DNA from: Bacteroidales bacterium
Lineage (GTDB): Bacteria > Bacteroidota > Bacteroidia > Bacteroidales > UBA10428
Direction of reading: 5' to 3'
Length of the DNA stretch: 39,729 bases
NCBI GenBank assembly: GCA_016931575.1
Contig: JAFGEO010000083.1
Span: 1-39,729 of the forward strand
Part shown: positions 17,701-25,359 of the stretch, piece by piece
How positions within the stretch are numbered: position 1 is the stretch's first letter
Layout of the letters: each line of letters begins with the position of its first letter
Notes under the pieces: generated by a model
Database searches by the model: none
Told to the model about the DNA's origin: nothing
Seen by the model: only the letters and a program-made list of their open reading frames with translations
Program-made: the position numbers and the translations under genes

Positions 17701-18354
17701 TTATTCAGCTTGTTGCAGCTCGCGCTGAAGGTTTTCAATAATGGATTTCATTTGTGAGTAGGGGATCTGACCCGGAGCCGTGATCTTGCCGTCATCCATT
17801 CCGGCAAAACTGAATTCAGCCCCCAGAAAAGGAGCCATGATCCGTGTAATCTTGCCGGTTTCGCCCATACCCAGGATAACCAGGGGCTTATCAGAGGCGT
17901 AGAGGGATAGCAAACGTGCATTGTCACTCCTGTGATTCACCCGGGTGGCAAGCTTTGCAATGTCGGCACCCAGCGAAAAGCACTCCTCAATGATCATGTT
18001 CAGATCTTCACTGGAAGGAGTTTCCGAATAGTTATGGTAAGAGACGATGAGTTTGCATCCTGCTTTTTTTGCTGCGGCGCCAATGCGGTCAATCTGCTGC
18101 CTTCCGGCCTCTATTTCCACATCAACATAGGCAGCACCGCTTTCGATAGCTGCTACCAGCAGCTGATACTGGATTTCGGCATCCAGATTATCGGCCCGGC
18201 AGGTGGCTACGGTGGGGGTGGAGTGAGAACAGACTTTACGAACCTGTTCTTCATCGAAACCGGTCAGGTCGATCCGGATCTCTGCCAGTTCCACCTGCTC
18301 AAGGATCCTGAGGCAAACCTCCGGGTTTTTATCAGCTATCGCTACGCAGATCAT
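17701..18354 (-). CDS. aroD: Type I 3-dehydroquinate dehydratase
   Basis: Dehydrates 3-dehydroquinate to 3-dehydroshikimate through a Schiff base. The 217-residue TIM barrel has the catalytic His107 in SYHNYSETP and the imine-forming Lys134 in ADIAKLAT; the substrate-binding ETGKITR and EFSFAGMDDGKITAPGQ regions are also present. It is a class I enzyme, whereas many Bacteroidota have the unrelated class II form. It overlaps the end of aroB by 23 nt and precedes aroC by 11 nt, so translation is probably coupled across the three genes. Confidence 0.95.
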   Translation of the reverse strand: MICVAIADKNPEVCLRILEQVELAEIRIDLTGFDEEQVRKVCSHSTPTVATCRADNLDAEIQYQLLVAAIESGAAYVDVEIEAGRQQIDRIGAAAKKAGCKLIVSYHNYSETPSSEDLNMIIEECFSLGADIAKLATRVNHRSDNARLLSLYASDKPLVILGMGETGKITRIMAPFLGAEFSFAGMDDGKITAPGQIPYSQMKSIIENLQRELQQAE

Positions 18355-19372
18355 GAATGATATTTTGAAGTTCTGAATAACTGAATTTCCGGGTTACCGC
18401 CTTGCCAATGCTTTCTAAAAGAACAAGGTGAATATCCCGCCCTTCCCGTTTTTTATCCTGCTTCATGGCATTGAAAAGCTCTGAAACTGGGATTTCGGAC
18501 CTAAGGGGCAGACCAAAACGCTGAAGGGTTTTTTTGATGGATTCAACATCTTCTGCACGGATCATTCCCAATTCTCTGGAAACCTGGGCTGCCAGGACCA
18601 TTCCTATTGCGACGGCATGACCATGCAGGGTGCCGTTCATTTTCTCAATGGCATGCGCAAAGGTATGGCCAAAATTCAGCAGCCTGCGTTCACCTTTTTC
18701 CCTCTCGTCGGCTTCGACAACAGCCGCTTTAATCCTGACAGATTCATAGATCATATGGGTCAGGGTAGCAGGATCATACTCCAGCGCTTTGTCTGCATGC
18801 TTCCCACAGTACTCAAAAAGCGCGGCATCCCTGATTGCACCGGCTTTTATTATCTCAGCGAAACCTGACCGGAATTGTTCTTTATCAAGGGTTTTGAACA
18901 AGTTGCTGTCGCACAGCACAAAATCCGGCTGATTGAAAACACCGACCATATTCTTGAATCCTCCGAAGTTTACGCCATTTTTACCTCCCACGCTGGCATC
19001 GACCTGCGAGAGGAGGGTTGTCGAAACGAAACCAAAGGGTATTCCGCGCATATAGACAGACGCGGCAAAGCCACCCACATCACAAACGATACCGCCACCA
19101 ATGGCTAGCAGGAAAGTACTTCGGTCTGCTTCATATTCCACCAGCTTACCCATTATCAACTCAAGGGTGGAAAGGGTTTTGTTTTTTTCACCCAGGCCAA
19201 TTTCAATTATGGGAATACCGGCAGGCAACTGGTCACGGTAATGTTTCAGGATATTGGAATCGGTGAGGATGATGGTTTGCCTCCCTTCAAGGTATTCAGG
19301 CAGGTTCTTCAGTGCTTCACCGATCAGGATGCGCGAGGGTTTCGACTCGGCATTGACATTGAGGATCTTCAT
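18332..19372 (-). CDS. aroB: 3-dehydroquinate synthase
   Basis: NAD- and metal-dependent cyclisation of DAHP to 3-dehydroquinate. The 346 residues carry the NAD-binding IGGGIVCDVGGFAAS, the substrate loop STTLLSQVDASVGGKNGVN, and metal ligands in FAEIIKAG, NFGHTFAHAIE and HGHAVAIGM. It lies 43 nt downstream of the DAHP synthase gene and overlaps aroD, so consecutive steps one to three of the shikimate pathway are encoded in order. EPSP synthase, shikimate kinase and shikimate dehydrogenase are not in this window. Confidence 0.96.
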   Translation of the reverse strand: MKILNVNAESKPSRILIGEALKNLPEYLEGRQTIILTDSNILKHYRDQLPAGIPIIEIGLGEKNKTLSTLELIMGKLVEYEADRSTFLLAIGGGIVCDVGGFAASVYMRGIPFGFVSTTLLSQVDASVGGKNGVNFGGFKNMVGVFNQPDFVLCDSNLFKTLDKEQFRSGFAEIIKAGAIRDAALFEYCGKHADKALEYDPATLTHMIYESVRIKAAVVEADEREKGERRLLNFGHTFAHAIEKMNGTLHGHAVAIGMVLAAQVSRELGMIRAEDVESIKKTLQRFGLPLRSEIPVSELFNAMKQDKKREGRDIHLVLLESIGKAVTRKFSYSELQNIIHDLRSDS

Positions 19373-19415
19373 TATTTAGTATAGTCAAAAATTTAAAGCC
19401 CGAAATTACTAAAAA

Positions 19416-20501
19416 CTATTCATTCATGATTTTGGTCTGGTGGTTAATTGATTCCTGGTGTATGGCCCGAAACACTTTCACTACAAAGTCCTCGCTCAGG
19501 CCTTTCTTCTCCCCATCCATAATTCGTTTGGTAAGAAGCTGGTCCCAGCGGCTCGACTGCAGGATGGTAATATCATTCTCCTTCTTATAGGCTCCGATCT
19601 TGTCAGCTACTTTCATTCGCTTCCCAAGCACTTCCAGAAGTTTGTCATCAAAAGTATCGATCTGCTGCCTCAGGTCTTCCAGGGTGTGCGAGATAACGGT
19701 ATTATCGACATTGGCTTTACGCAAAACCAGTGAACTTAGGAGCTTTTTAAGGGATTCCGGCGTAATCTGCTGGGAAGCATCACTCAGGGCTTTGTCAGGG
19801 TTGCAATGCGTTTCAATGATCAGCCCTTCGAAGTACAGGTCCATGGCTTCCTGGGATACTTCAAACAGCATGTCACGGTTTCCGCAGATATGACTGGGAT
19901 CCGTGATCATCGGCAGATTCGGAATACGCCTTTTGAGTTCGATCGGGATCTGCCAGTGAGGATCGTTGCGGTAGAAGGTTTTTCCATAGGTGGAGAACCC
20001 GCGGTGAATGGCTGCAAGTTTCTTTATTCCGGCCTGATTAAGCCTTTCGAATGCCCCGATCCAGAGTTCGACATCCGGATTCACAGGATTTTTCACCATA
20101 ACAGGGATATCTACACCGTTCAGGGCATCGGCTATCTCCTGCACCGCAAATGGATTTGCAGAGGTGCGGGCACCAATCCAGAGAATGTCTACTCCAAACT
20201 TAAGACATTCGAACACATGGTTAACATTGGCCACCTCGGTTGCGGTGAGCATGCCCAATTCCTCTTTTACTTTCTTCAGCCAGTGCAGGCCATCCTTACC
20301 CACCCCCTCGAAAGTATTGGGACGGGTACGAGGTTTCCATATGCCGGCCCGAAAAAGGGAAATGCCCCGTTCTTTCAATTGCCGGGCTGTTTCCATAACC
20401 TGCTCTTCGGATTCGGCGCTGCAGGGGCCAGCCAGGACCAGGGGGCGCTCTTTTGAGACTCCTTCGAATACAAAGGGCTCCAGTTCAAGTTGTATACTCA
20501 T
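19416..20501 (-). CDS. DAHP synthase / chorismate mutase fusion
   Basis: A two-domain enzyme of 361 residues. The N-terminal type I-beta DAHP synthase (about 5-260) has the metal-binding Cys27 in GPCSAES, GIWKPRTRPNTFEG, and DPSHICGNR. The C-terminal AroQ-type chorismate mutase (about 274-361) begins LEDLRQQIDTFDDKLLEVLG. The fusion joins the first step of the shikimate pathway to the first step after chorismate, and the mutase domain may let prephenate feed back on DAHP synthesis. The ATG at 20501 is chosen over a TTG two codons upstream. It follows pheA by 102 nt, with a hairpin between them. Confidence 0.94.
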   Translation of the reverse strand: MSIQLELEPFVFEGVSKERPLVLAGPCSAESEEQVMETARQLKERGISLFRAGIWKPRTRPNTFEGVGKDGLHWLKKVKEELGMLTATEVANVNHVFECLKFGVDILWIGARTSANPFAVQEIADALNGVDIPVMVKNPVNPDVELWIGAFERLNQAGIKKLAAIHRGFSTYGKTFYRNDPHWQIPIELKRRIPNLPMITDPSHICGNRDMLFEVSQEAMDLYFEGLIIETHCNPDKALSDASQQITPESLKKLLSSLVLRKANVDNTVISHTLEDLRQQIDTFDDKLLEVLGKRMKVADKIGAYKKENDITILQSSRWDQLLTKRIMDGEKKGLSEDFVVKVFRAIHQESINHQTKIMNE

Positions 20502-20540
20502 GATCAATTTTTTAGTTATTCTGCTAAGATGTTTTCCGGC

Positions 20541-20565
20541 AGCGTGTTTTTCCGGGTAACACGCT
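20541..20565. repeat. Intercistronic hairpin pheA/DAHP synthase
   Basis: AGCGTGTT and AACACGCT pair as a perfect 8-bp stem around a 9-nt loop. No U-tract follows on the minus strand, so transcription probably continues. It could be an RNA-processing or stability site that sets different levels of pheA and the downstream aro genes. Confidence 0.5.
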
Positions 20566-20603
20566 AATCAGGACAAGGTTCTCTTCTTAAAATTCCATTT
20601 TAG

Positions 20604-21464
20604 TTATTCCACATATACATTTCCCTTTGTGTATTCACCAAGGATGCACACATTACTCGTAAAGGGTTCGATGGCTTTGACGGACTGCCGGTACCTGTCA
20701 TAATTATCAAATTCCAGGTCGACATAAAACTGGTACTCCCAGTCACGGCCTATAATAGGCATCGACTGGATCTTTGAAAGGTTAATCCCGTAAAAGGTTA
20801 GGATTGACAGTACTTTCGAAAGGCAGCCTATCTCATGGGCAAGGGCAAAGCTCACGGACGATTTCAAAGCATCCGCATTCTCATAGCCTTTACCGTTTTT
20901 ATCTTCCAGGATCAGGAACCGCGTATAGTTGTTCTTATTAGTCTCGATGCTTGCGGCAAGGGTATCCAGGCCGTATTTTGCAGCAGCCAGGGTGCTGGCT
21001 ATGGCACCGGTACCGGTGAGCTGTTTGTCAGCAATTTCTTTCGCACTTAGAGCCGTATCAATGCTGTCAATGAGTTTAATCTCCGGATAATCTTCAAAGT
21101 ATTTCTGGCATTGGAGCAGGGCCATCGGATGTGAGTAAACCTCCCTGATATCTGATATTTTCTGACCAGGTAGGGCTACAAGGTTTTGTCTGATCCTTAA
21201 ATACACCTCACCAATGATCTTCATGTTAGACTCCAGCAACAGGGTATAGTTTGGAAGGATGCTCCCGGCGAGGGAATTTTCTATTGCCGTTATTCCATAA
21301 TCCACTTTGCCCGCTTTCAGGGCCGCAAACAGGTCCTTAAAAGTGTTCCTTGGGACAATTTCGATGTTCTCATCGCTAAAATAACGCATGGCAGCAATTT
21401 CATGGAAGGCTCCATAACCGCCCTGAATGGCTATGCGTTTTACTTTTTCTTTGGACGTGCTCAT
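20604..21464 (-). CDS. pheA: Prephenate dehydratase
   Basis: Converts prephenate to phenylpyruvate, the committed step to phenylalanine. With the ATG at 21464 the protein has 286 residues. The catalytic domain (about 8-185) shows GGYGAFHE, AIENSLAGS and NNYTRFLIL with the Thr-Arg-Phe signature. The C-terminal ACT domain (about 197-270, KSSVSFALAHEIGCL and LSKIQSMPI) should give feedback inhibition by Phe. There is no fused chorismate mutase; that activity lies in the next gene. ATG 21485 is less likely because it touches the U-tract of the upstream attenuator, leaving no room for ribosome binding in a read-through mRNA. It is the first gene of the operon. Confidence 0.95.
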   Translation of the reverse strand: MSTSKEKVKRIAIQGGYGAFHEIAAMRYFSDENIEIVPRNTFKDLFAALKAGKVDYGITAIENSLAGSILPNYTLLLESNMKIIGEVYLRIRQNLVALPGQKISDIREVYSHPMALLQCQKYFEDYPEIKLIDSIDTALSAKEIADKQLTGTGAIASTLAAAKYGLDTLAASIETNKNNYTRFLILEDKNGKGYENADALKSSVSFALAHEIGCLSKVLSILTFYGINLSKIQSMPIIGRDWEYQFYVDLEFDNYDRYRQSVKAIEPFTSNVCILGEYTKGNVYVE

Positions 21465-21486
21465 TTTTCTGTTCTGAAGTTGCATC

Positions 21487-21515
21487 AAAAAAAAAGTCCC
21501 GGCTTAGCGGGACTT
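21487..21515 (-). terminator. Attenuator terminator of the pheA operon
   Basis: On the minus strand AAGTCCCG (21508-21515) and CGGGACTT (21494-21501) form a perfect 8-bp stem around CTAAGC, and nine T follow (21487-21495). It lies between the Phe-rich leader peptide and pheA, so it stops transcription before the structural genes. Its 5' arm AGUCCC can instead pair with GGGGCU at 21545-21550, part of segment 2 of the leader, which would dissolve the terminator. Confidence 0.9.
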
Positions 21516-21551
21516 CTCTGTATATTTTTCATATCCATACTAATAGCCCCT

Positions 21552-21608
21552 TCAGCGCAATTTGCTAAAGTAAAAATAGAAGAAGCTAAAAGTGTTGTTT
21601 GTTCTCAT
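21552..21608 (-). CDS. pheL: Phenylalanine leader peptide
   Basis: An 18-codon ORF, MRTNNTFSFFYFYFSKLR, with five Phe and two Tyr within eight residues (7-14). It begins about 20 nt after a TAnnTTTG promoter element and ends just before the pheA attenuator. Its codons 8-10 (AGCTTCTTC, 21579-21587) pair over 9 bp with two G-U pairs to GAAGGGGCT (21545-21553), which overlaps the stop codon. Ribosome stalling at Phe codons would mask the first segment and free the second to form the antiterminator. The symbol is given by analogy with enteric pheL; the peptide sequence itself is not homologous. Confidence 0.85.
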   Translation of the reverse strand: MRTNNTFSFFYFYFSKLR

Positions 21609-21627
21609 ATCTACGCTTATGATGATG

Positions 21628-21635
21628 CAAATATA
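21628..21635 (-). promoter_or_regulatory. Putative -7 element of the pheA operon
   Basis: The minus strand reads TATATTTG, fitting TAnnTTTG, 19 nt before the leader-peptide ATG and 43 nt after the ABC-F stop codon. No convincing -33 TTTG is found. Its position would give a short untranslated lead to the attenuator peptide. Confidence 0.6.
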
Positions 21636-21677
21636 GAAATAATTTGGAATATTTGTCATTCAGGAAGAAAATATACC

Positions 21678-23552
21678 TTACCCTGCCTTCTCAGACAGCT
21701 CCAGCCATCTATCCGATTTATTCTCAAGTTCCTGGATCAGAGAACCTATCTGCTGTGATTTATCCACAAGCTCATCCGGGGTAAGCATCCCGCTGTTCAG
21801 GGCTTCTTCGAGTTCACTTTTCTTGCTTTCCAGCTCATCGATCGCGGCTTCAAGCTCTTCCAGTTCCCTTTTTTCTTTAAAGCTGAGCCTGGCAGAATTA
21901 CTTTTAGAAACACCTTTGGCTGCCTGTGCCTTCTGTTTTTCTAAGTGCTCCTGCTTTTGTTGCTCCTTTTCCTCTTGTCGGCGTGAGTCGAAATATTGGG
22001 AGTAATTGCCGGGAAAATCCTTGATCCGGCCCGTCCCCTCAAAAACAAACAGGTGGTCTATCACGTGATCCATGAAATAGCGGTCGTGCGATACTACCAT
22101 AACACAGCCATTGAAGGTAGCCAGGTAGTCTTCCAGCACCTGCAGCGATGCGATGTCAAGATCGTTTGTAGGCTCGTCCAGGATGAGAAAATTAGGATTT
22201 TGCATCAGGACCTGGCAGAGGTAGAGCCTTCTTTTTTCACCTCCGCTAAGTTTATAGATATGATCGTTCTGCCGGGCATGAGGGAACAGGAAGCGGTTGA
22301 GGAATTGAGCCGCAGTAAGCGTTGTGCCGTCGGCCATCTGTATGGTTTCTGCCGTATCGGTGATGGCATCGATAACCCGCATATCTTCCCGGAAATTCAT
22401 TCCGGCTTGCCGGTAATACCCGAAGCGCATCGTTTCCCCGATCTCAATTGAGCCTGCATCCGGCGTGAGGTTCTGCATAAGAATCTCAAGGAAAGTAGTT
22501 TTACCGCTGCCGTTTTTTCCAATGATCCCGATTTTTTCAAAACGGCTGAATGTGTAACTGAAATCTGTCAGGTATGGGACATCATTCCATGCGAAATGAA
22601 GGTTTTTTGCAACCAGGATCTTTGAACCTGACCGGGATTCCTTAATGGTGATGTTCAGCTTTTTATCGTCTCGTTTGCGCGATGAGATATCTTTTAATTC
22701 ATAGTATTGATCGATTCGGTATTTCGCCTTGGTACCCCTGGCTTTTGGCATCCTGCGCATCCATTCTTCCTCCTTGCGCAGCAGATTTTTAGCCTTCTCA
22801 ACTTCCTGTTGTTCCATCTCGATTCGCTGTTCCCTCAGCTCTGTGAAGCGGCTGTAGTTGCCCTGGTAGCTGTGAACCCTTCGTTGATCGATTTCCAGGA
22901 TCGTATTGCATACCCGGTCTAGAAAAAAGCGGTCGTGTGTCACCATGATCAAACTGATCGAGGCACGTAGCAGGTATTGTTCAAGCCATTCGATGACTTC
23001 CAGGTCCAGGTGATTGGTTGGTTCATCGAGGATAAGCAGGTCAGGTTCATTCAGGAGGGAATTGGCAAGGGCAACCCTTTTTTTTTGCCCCCCGGAGAGC
23101 TCCCGGACCTTTTGGTGATAGTCTGTAATTTTCAGTTGGGTTAGGATTTGTTTGATCCGGTTTTCAAAATCCCATAGCTTCAGGCGTTCCATTTCGTTTC
23201 CGGCCAGCTCAATTCGCCTGACATCCCCGCTGAGCAGGGCTTCTTCATACTCCCGGATGACTATGAGCAGCGGATTATCCGTTTGAAACAGCGATTCCAT
23301 CACAGTGGCGGTACCGGGCAATTCGGGCTCCTGTGGCAGGAAAGCAAGCTTGGTTGAGGGGAGCAGGGTGACTTCTCCTGAATCGGGGGCCTCATTTCCC
23401 GCAATGATATTAAGGAGGGTACTTTTTCCGGCACCGTTCATTCCTATCAGGGCAGTTTTATCCCCCTGGTTAAGATCGAAACTAACTCCCTCAAACAGGG
23501 CAAGATGCCCGATGTATTTACTGATGTCCCTTAGCTGAAGAATCGATGACAT
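21678..23552 (-). CDS. ABC-F ATPase, Uup-like
   Basis: A 624-residue soluble protein with two ABC domains and no membrane segments. These proteins act on the ribosome; Uup members affect translation and transposon excision. The first domain has Walker A GMNGAGKST (37-45), signature LSGGQ (152-156) and Walker B LLILDEPTNHLD (172-183). A charged linker (about 235-300) inserts near the ribosomal P/E site. The second domain has GKNGSGKTT (345-353) and LSGGEKRRLYL. A C-terminal coiled coil (about 545-620), typical of Uup, ends the protein. The ATG at 23552 is preferred over an upstream TTG at 23579. It is divergent from nth. Confidence 0.92.
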   Translation of the reverse strand: MSSILQLRDISKYIGHLALFEGVSFDLNQGDKTALIGMNGAGKSTLLNIIAGNEAPDSGEVTLLPSTKLAFLPQEPELPGTATVMESLFQTDNPLLIVIREYEEALLSGDVRRIELAGNEMERLKLWDFENRIKQILTQLKITDYHQKVRELSGGQKKRVALANSLLNEPDLLILDEPTNHLDLEVIEWLEQYLLRASISLIMVTHDRFFLDRVCNTILEIDQRRVHSYQGNYSRFTELREQRIEMEQQEVEKAKNLLRKEEEWMRRMPKARGTKAKYRIDQYYELKDISSRKRDDKKLNITIKESRSGSKILVAKNLHFAWNDVPYLTDFSYTFSRFEKIGIIGKNGSGKTTFLEILMQNLTPDAGSIEIGETMRFGYYRQAGMNFREDMRVIDAITDTAETIQMADGTTLTAAQFLNRFLFPHARQNDHIYKLSGGEKRRLYLCQVLMQNPNFLILDEPTNDLDIASLQVLEDYLATFNGCVMVVSHDRYFMDHVIDHLFVFEGTGRIKDFPGNYSQYFDSRRQEEKEQQKQEHLEKQKAQAAKGVSKSNSARLSFKEKRELEELEAAIDELESKKSELEEALNSGMLTPDELVDKSQQIGSLIQELENKSDRWLELSEKAG

Positions 23553-23635
23553 TCTAAATTCTAAAATGGTAAGCCGCAAAATTACACTTCTTATTTGTAC
23601 TGAAAATTTTATTTTCGTATTTCAATCCATACGGA

Positions 23636-24277
23636 ATGAGAAAAAGTGAACGATATCAAAAATTTATAGTGTATTTCCAGCGGGAACTTCCGCTTGCGGA
23701 AACTGAGCTGGACTATTCCGACCCTTACGAACTAATGGTTGCCGTAATCCTTTCGGCCCAGTGCACCGACAAGCGTGTGAACCTGATTACGCCAGCCTTG
23801 TTTGAAGCATATCCTACAGTTTATGACATGGCGAAAGCAGAGCCTGAAGATATTTTTCTCTATATCAAATCATGCTCCTATCCCAACAACAAGGCCAAAC
23901 ACCTTGCAGGGATGGCAAAAATGCTTGTAAAGGATTTCGGTGGGGAGGTGCCGGCAGATAGAACACTTCTACAGAGATTGCCCGGTGTTGGAAGAAAAAC
24001 TGCTAATGTCATCGCCTCGGTAATCTACAATATGCCCCATATCGCCGTGGATACCCATGTCTTTAGGGTGGCTGCAAGAATTGGACTGACCACAGGGGCC
24101 AAAACCCCGTTGCAAACCGAGTTGCAGCTGATTGAATACATTCCGGAAGATCTTCGGCCACTGGCACATCACTGGCTGATATTACACGGTCGCTATGTGT
24201 GCAAAGCCCGTAAACCTGAGTGCGGGCTTTGTGGACTGAAAGATTTTTGCCGTTATTTCAAAAACTCTCATGCCTGA
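23636..24277 (+). CDS. nth: Endonuclease III
   Basis: DNA glycosylase/AP lyase that removes oxidised pyrimidines in base excision repair. The 213 residues contain the helix-hairpin-helix LPGVGRKTANV with catalytic Lys121, the catalytic Asp139 in AVDTHVFRV, and a C-terminal 4Fe-4S loop with Cys189, Cys196, Cys199 and Cys205 (C-x6-C-x2-C-x5-C). All diagnostic residues are intact. The gene is divergent from the ABC-F gene with an 83-nt gap and is followed by an unrelated secreted protein with its own promoter. Confidence 0.96.
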   Translation: MRKSERYQKFIVYFQRELPLAETELDYSDPYELMVAVILSAQCTDKRVNLITPALFEAYPTVYDMAKAEPEDIFLYIKSCSYPNNKAKHLAGMAKMLVKDFGGEVPADRTLLQRLPGVGRKTANVIASVIYNMPHIAVDTHVFRVAARIGLTTGAKTPLQTELQLIEYIPEDLRPLAHHWLILHGRYVCKARKPECGLCGLKDFCRYFKNSHA

Positions 24278-24329
24278 TGGCTGTTGATTATTCACGGGGA
24301 ATCACTATATTTATTAACAATGTGTTTTT

Positions 24330-24337
24330 TACCTTTG
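24330..24337 (+). promoter_or_regulatory. Putative -7 element, secreted-protein gene
   Basis: TACCTTTG fits TAnnTTTG and lies 25 nt before the ATG at 24363. The same octamer precedes ppdK and uvrA in this window. No clear -33 element is visible. Confidence 0.5.
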
Positions 24338-24362
24338 TGTAAGGACGAAAAACCTGAATTGG

Positions 24363-25244
24363 ATGAATTTTCTCATTAAGCTGTCGTTGATTCTGGTTCT
24401 GTTGGTGAGTACAAGCTTTAAGATCGATCGGATAGATTTCCGGGACGGTATGTACAACAATGTTTGTAAAGACTTAAAGAACAATGTGTTGGTATACTTT
24501 ATCTTCGTAGACAGTAAGGCTACTTCCCCCTGGACAGAGTTCGATATTCAGTCGACCCTCGATTCCATGGAGCTGGCAATTCGCTGGATTGAAGAACAGG
24601 CGAAATCGAATGATATTCAATTAAATATCATTTCTGACTATTTTATTGGACTGGAATATGCAACCGTCAGAAAGAATTTACCGTATGAAACGGTAATGAA
24701 TTCGGCCACTACACCATCTTTCAACAAGGGACTGGATGCTCTCAGTAAATGGGCGGACAATATCGCCCGTACTGTTGGTAGCGAAGTCAATATCGTTGAT
24801 AAGGATGGCATACCGGAAATTCGTAATCCAAGGAATAAGGAAAGGCTTGCAGCACACCTGCGAGATGAAAAACAGGTGGAAAGTATAGCACTTCTGTATA
24901 TGGTGAATAATTACTACCGGAATGATATTTCTCTTCCGGTGAACCATCTGGATACTGAGGATATTGAATTTGCGATTGTGAGCTATAAGTACCCTGCAGT
25001 CATTGCCCAGAATATCCTGAGTCTTTTCGGTGCTGCAGACCTTTCCGGAACATTGTACCGGAGAAATGAGAAAAAGATCAGGCTGGCAGCGGAGTATTTT
25101 CCGGAAGATATTATGCAGGACGTATATGCTAAAAGCCTGAGTGATCTAACGATTGGGGAGTTAACGCAGTATTTAATAGGGTGGAAAACACATCTTGATC
25201 CAAAATATCATACTTTGTTGACGGATAACATAATAAATTATTAA
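24363..25244 (+). CDS. Exported protein, possible inactive zincin
   Basis: A 293-residue protein with an N-terminal hydrophobic segment (about 4-17) acting as signal peptide or anchor. The fold is not certain. The segment AQNILSLFGAADL (about 217-229), followed by EYFPEDIMQDV and ELTQYLIGW, resembles Bacteroidota putative metalloproteases in which a HExxH helix precedes LFGA-DLY. In this protein the positions expected for HExxH read AQNIL, so the zinc ligands would be missing. Read this way it is a pseudoprotease; the comparison is from memory and could be wrong. It is monocistronic or starts a run of exported genes on the same strand. Confidence 0.55.
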   Translation: MNFLIKLSLILVLLVSTSFKIDRIDFRDGMYNNVCKDLKNNVLVYFIFVDSKATSPWTEFDIQSTLDSMELAIRWIEEQAKSNDIQLNIISDYFIGLEYATVRKNLPYETVMNSATTPSFNKGLDALSKWADNIARTVGSEVNIVDKDGIPEIRNPRNKERLAAHLRDEKQVESIALLYMVNNYYRNDISLPVNHLDTEDIEFAIVSYKYPAVIAQNILSLFGAADLSGTLYRRNEKKIRLAAEYFPEDIMQDVYAKSLSDLTIGELTQYLIGWKTHLDPKYHTLLTDNIINY

Positions 25245-25359
25245 ATTAAGAAAGCTTTAGCAAAGCATTAAAAGTCAATTTTGTAAATAAAAAAAAAATA
25301 CTAATTTTACTACGAACATCAGGTTTTCGCGGAAATGCAGAACACTAAAACGTCTACAC

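Noticed and set aside
21465-21488. Upstream starts for pheA (TTG 21488, ATG 21485)
   Set aside because: They touch the U-tract of the attenuator, leaving no ribosome-binding space; the ATG at 21464 fits family length better.
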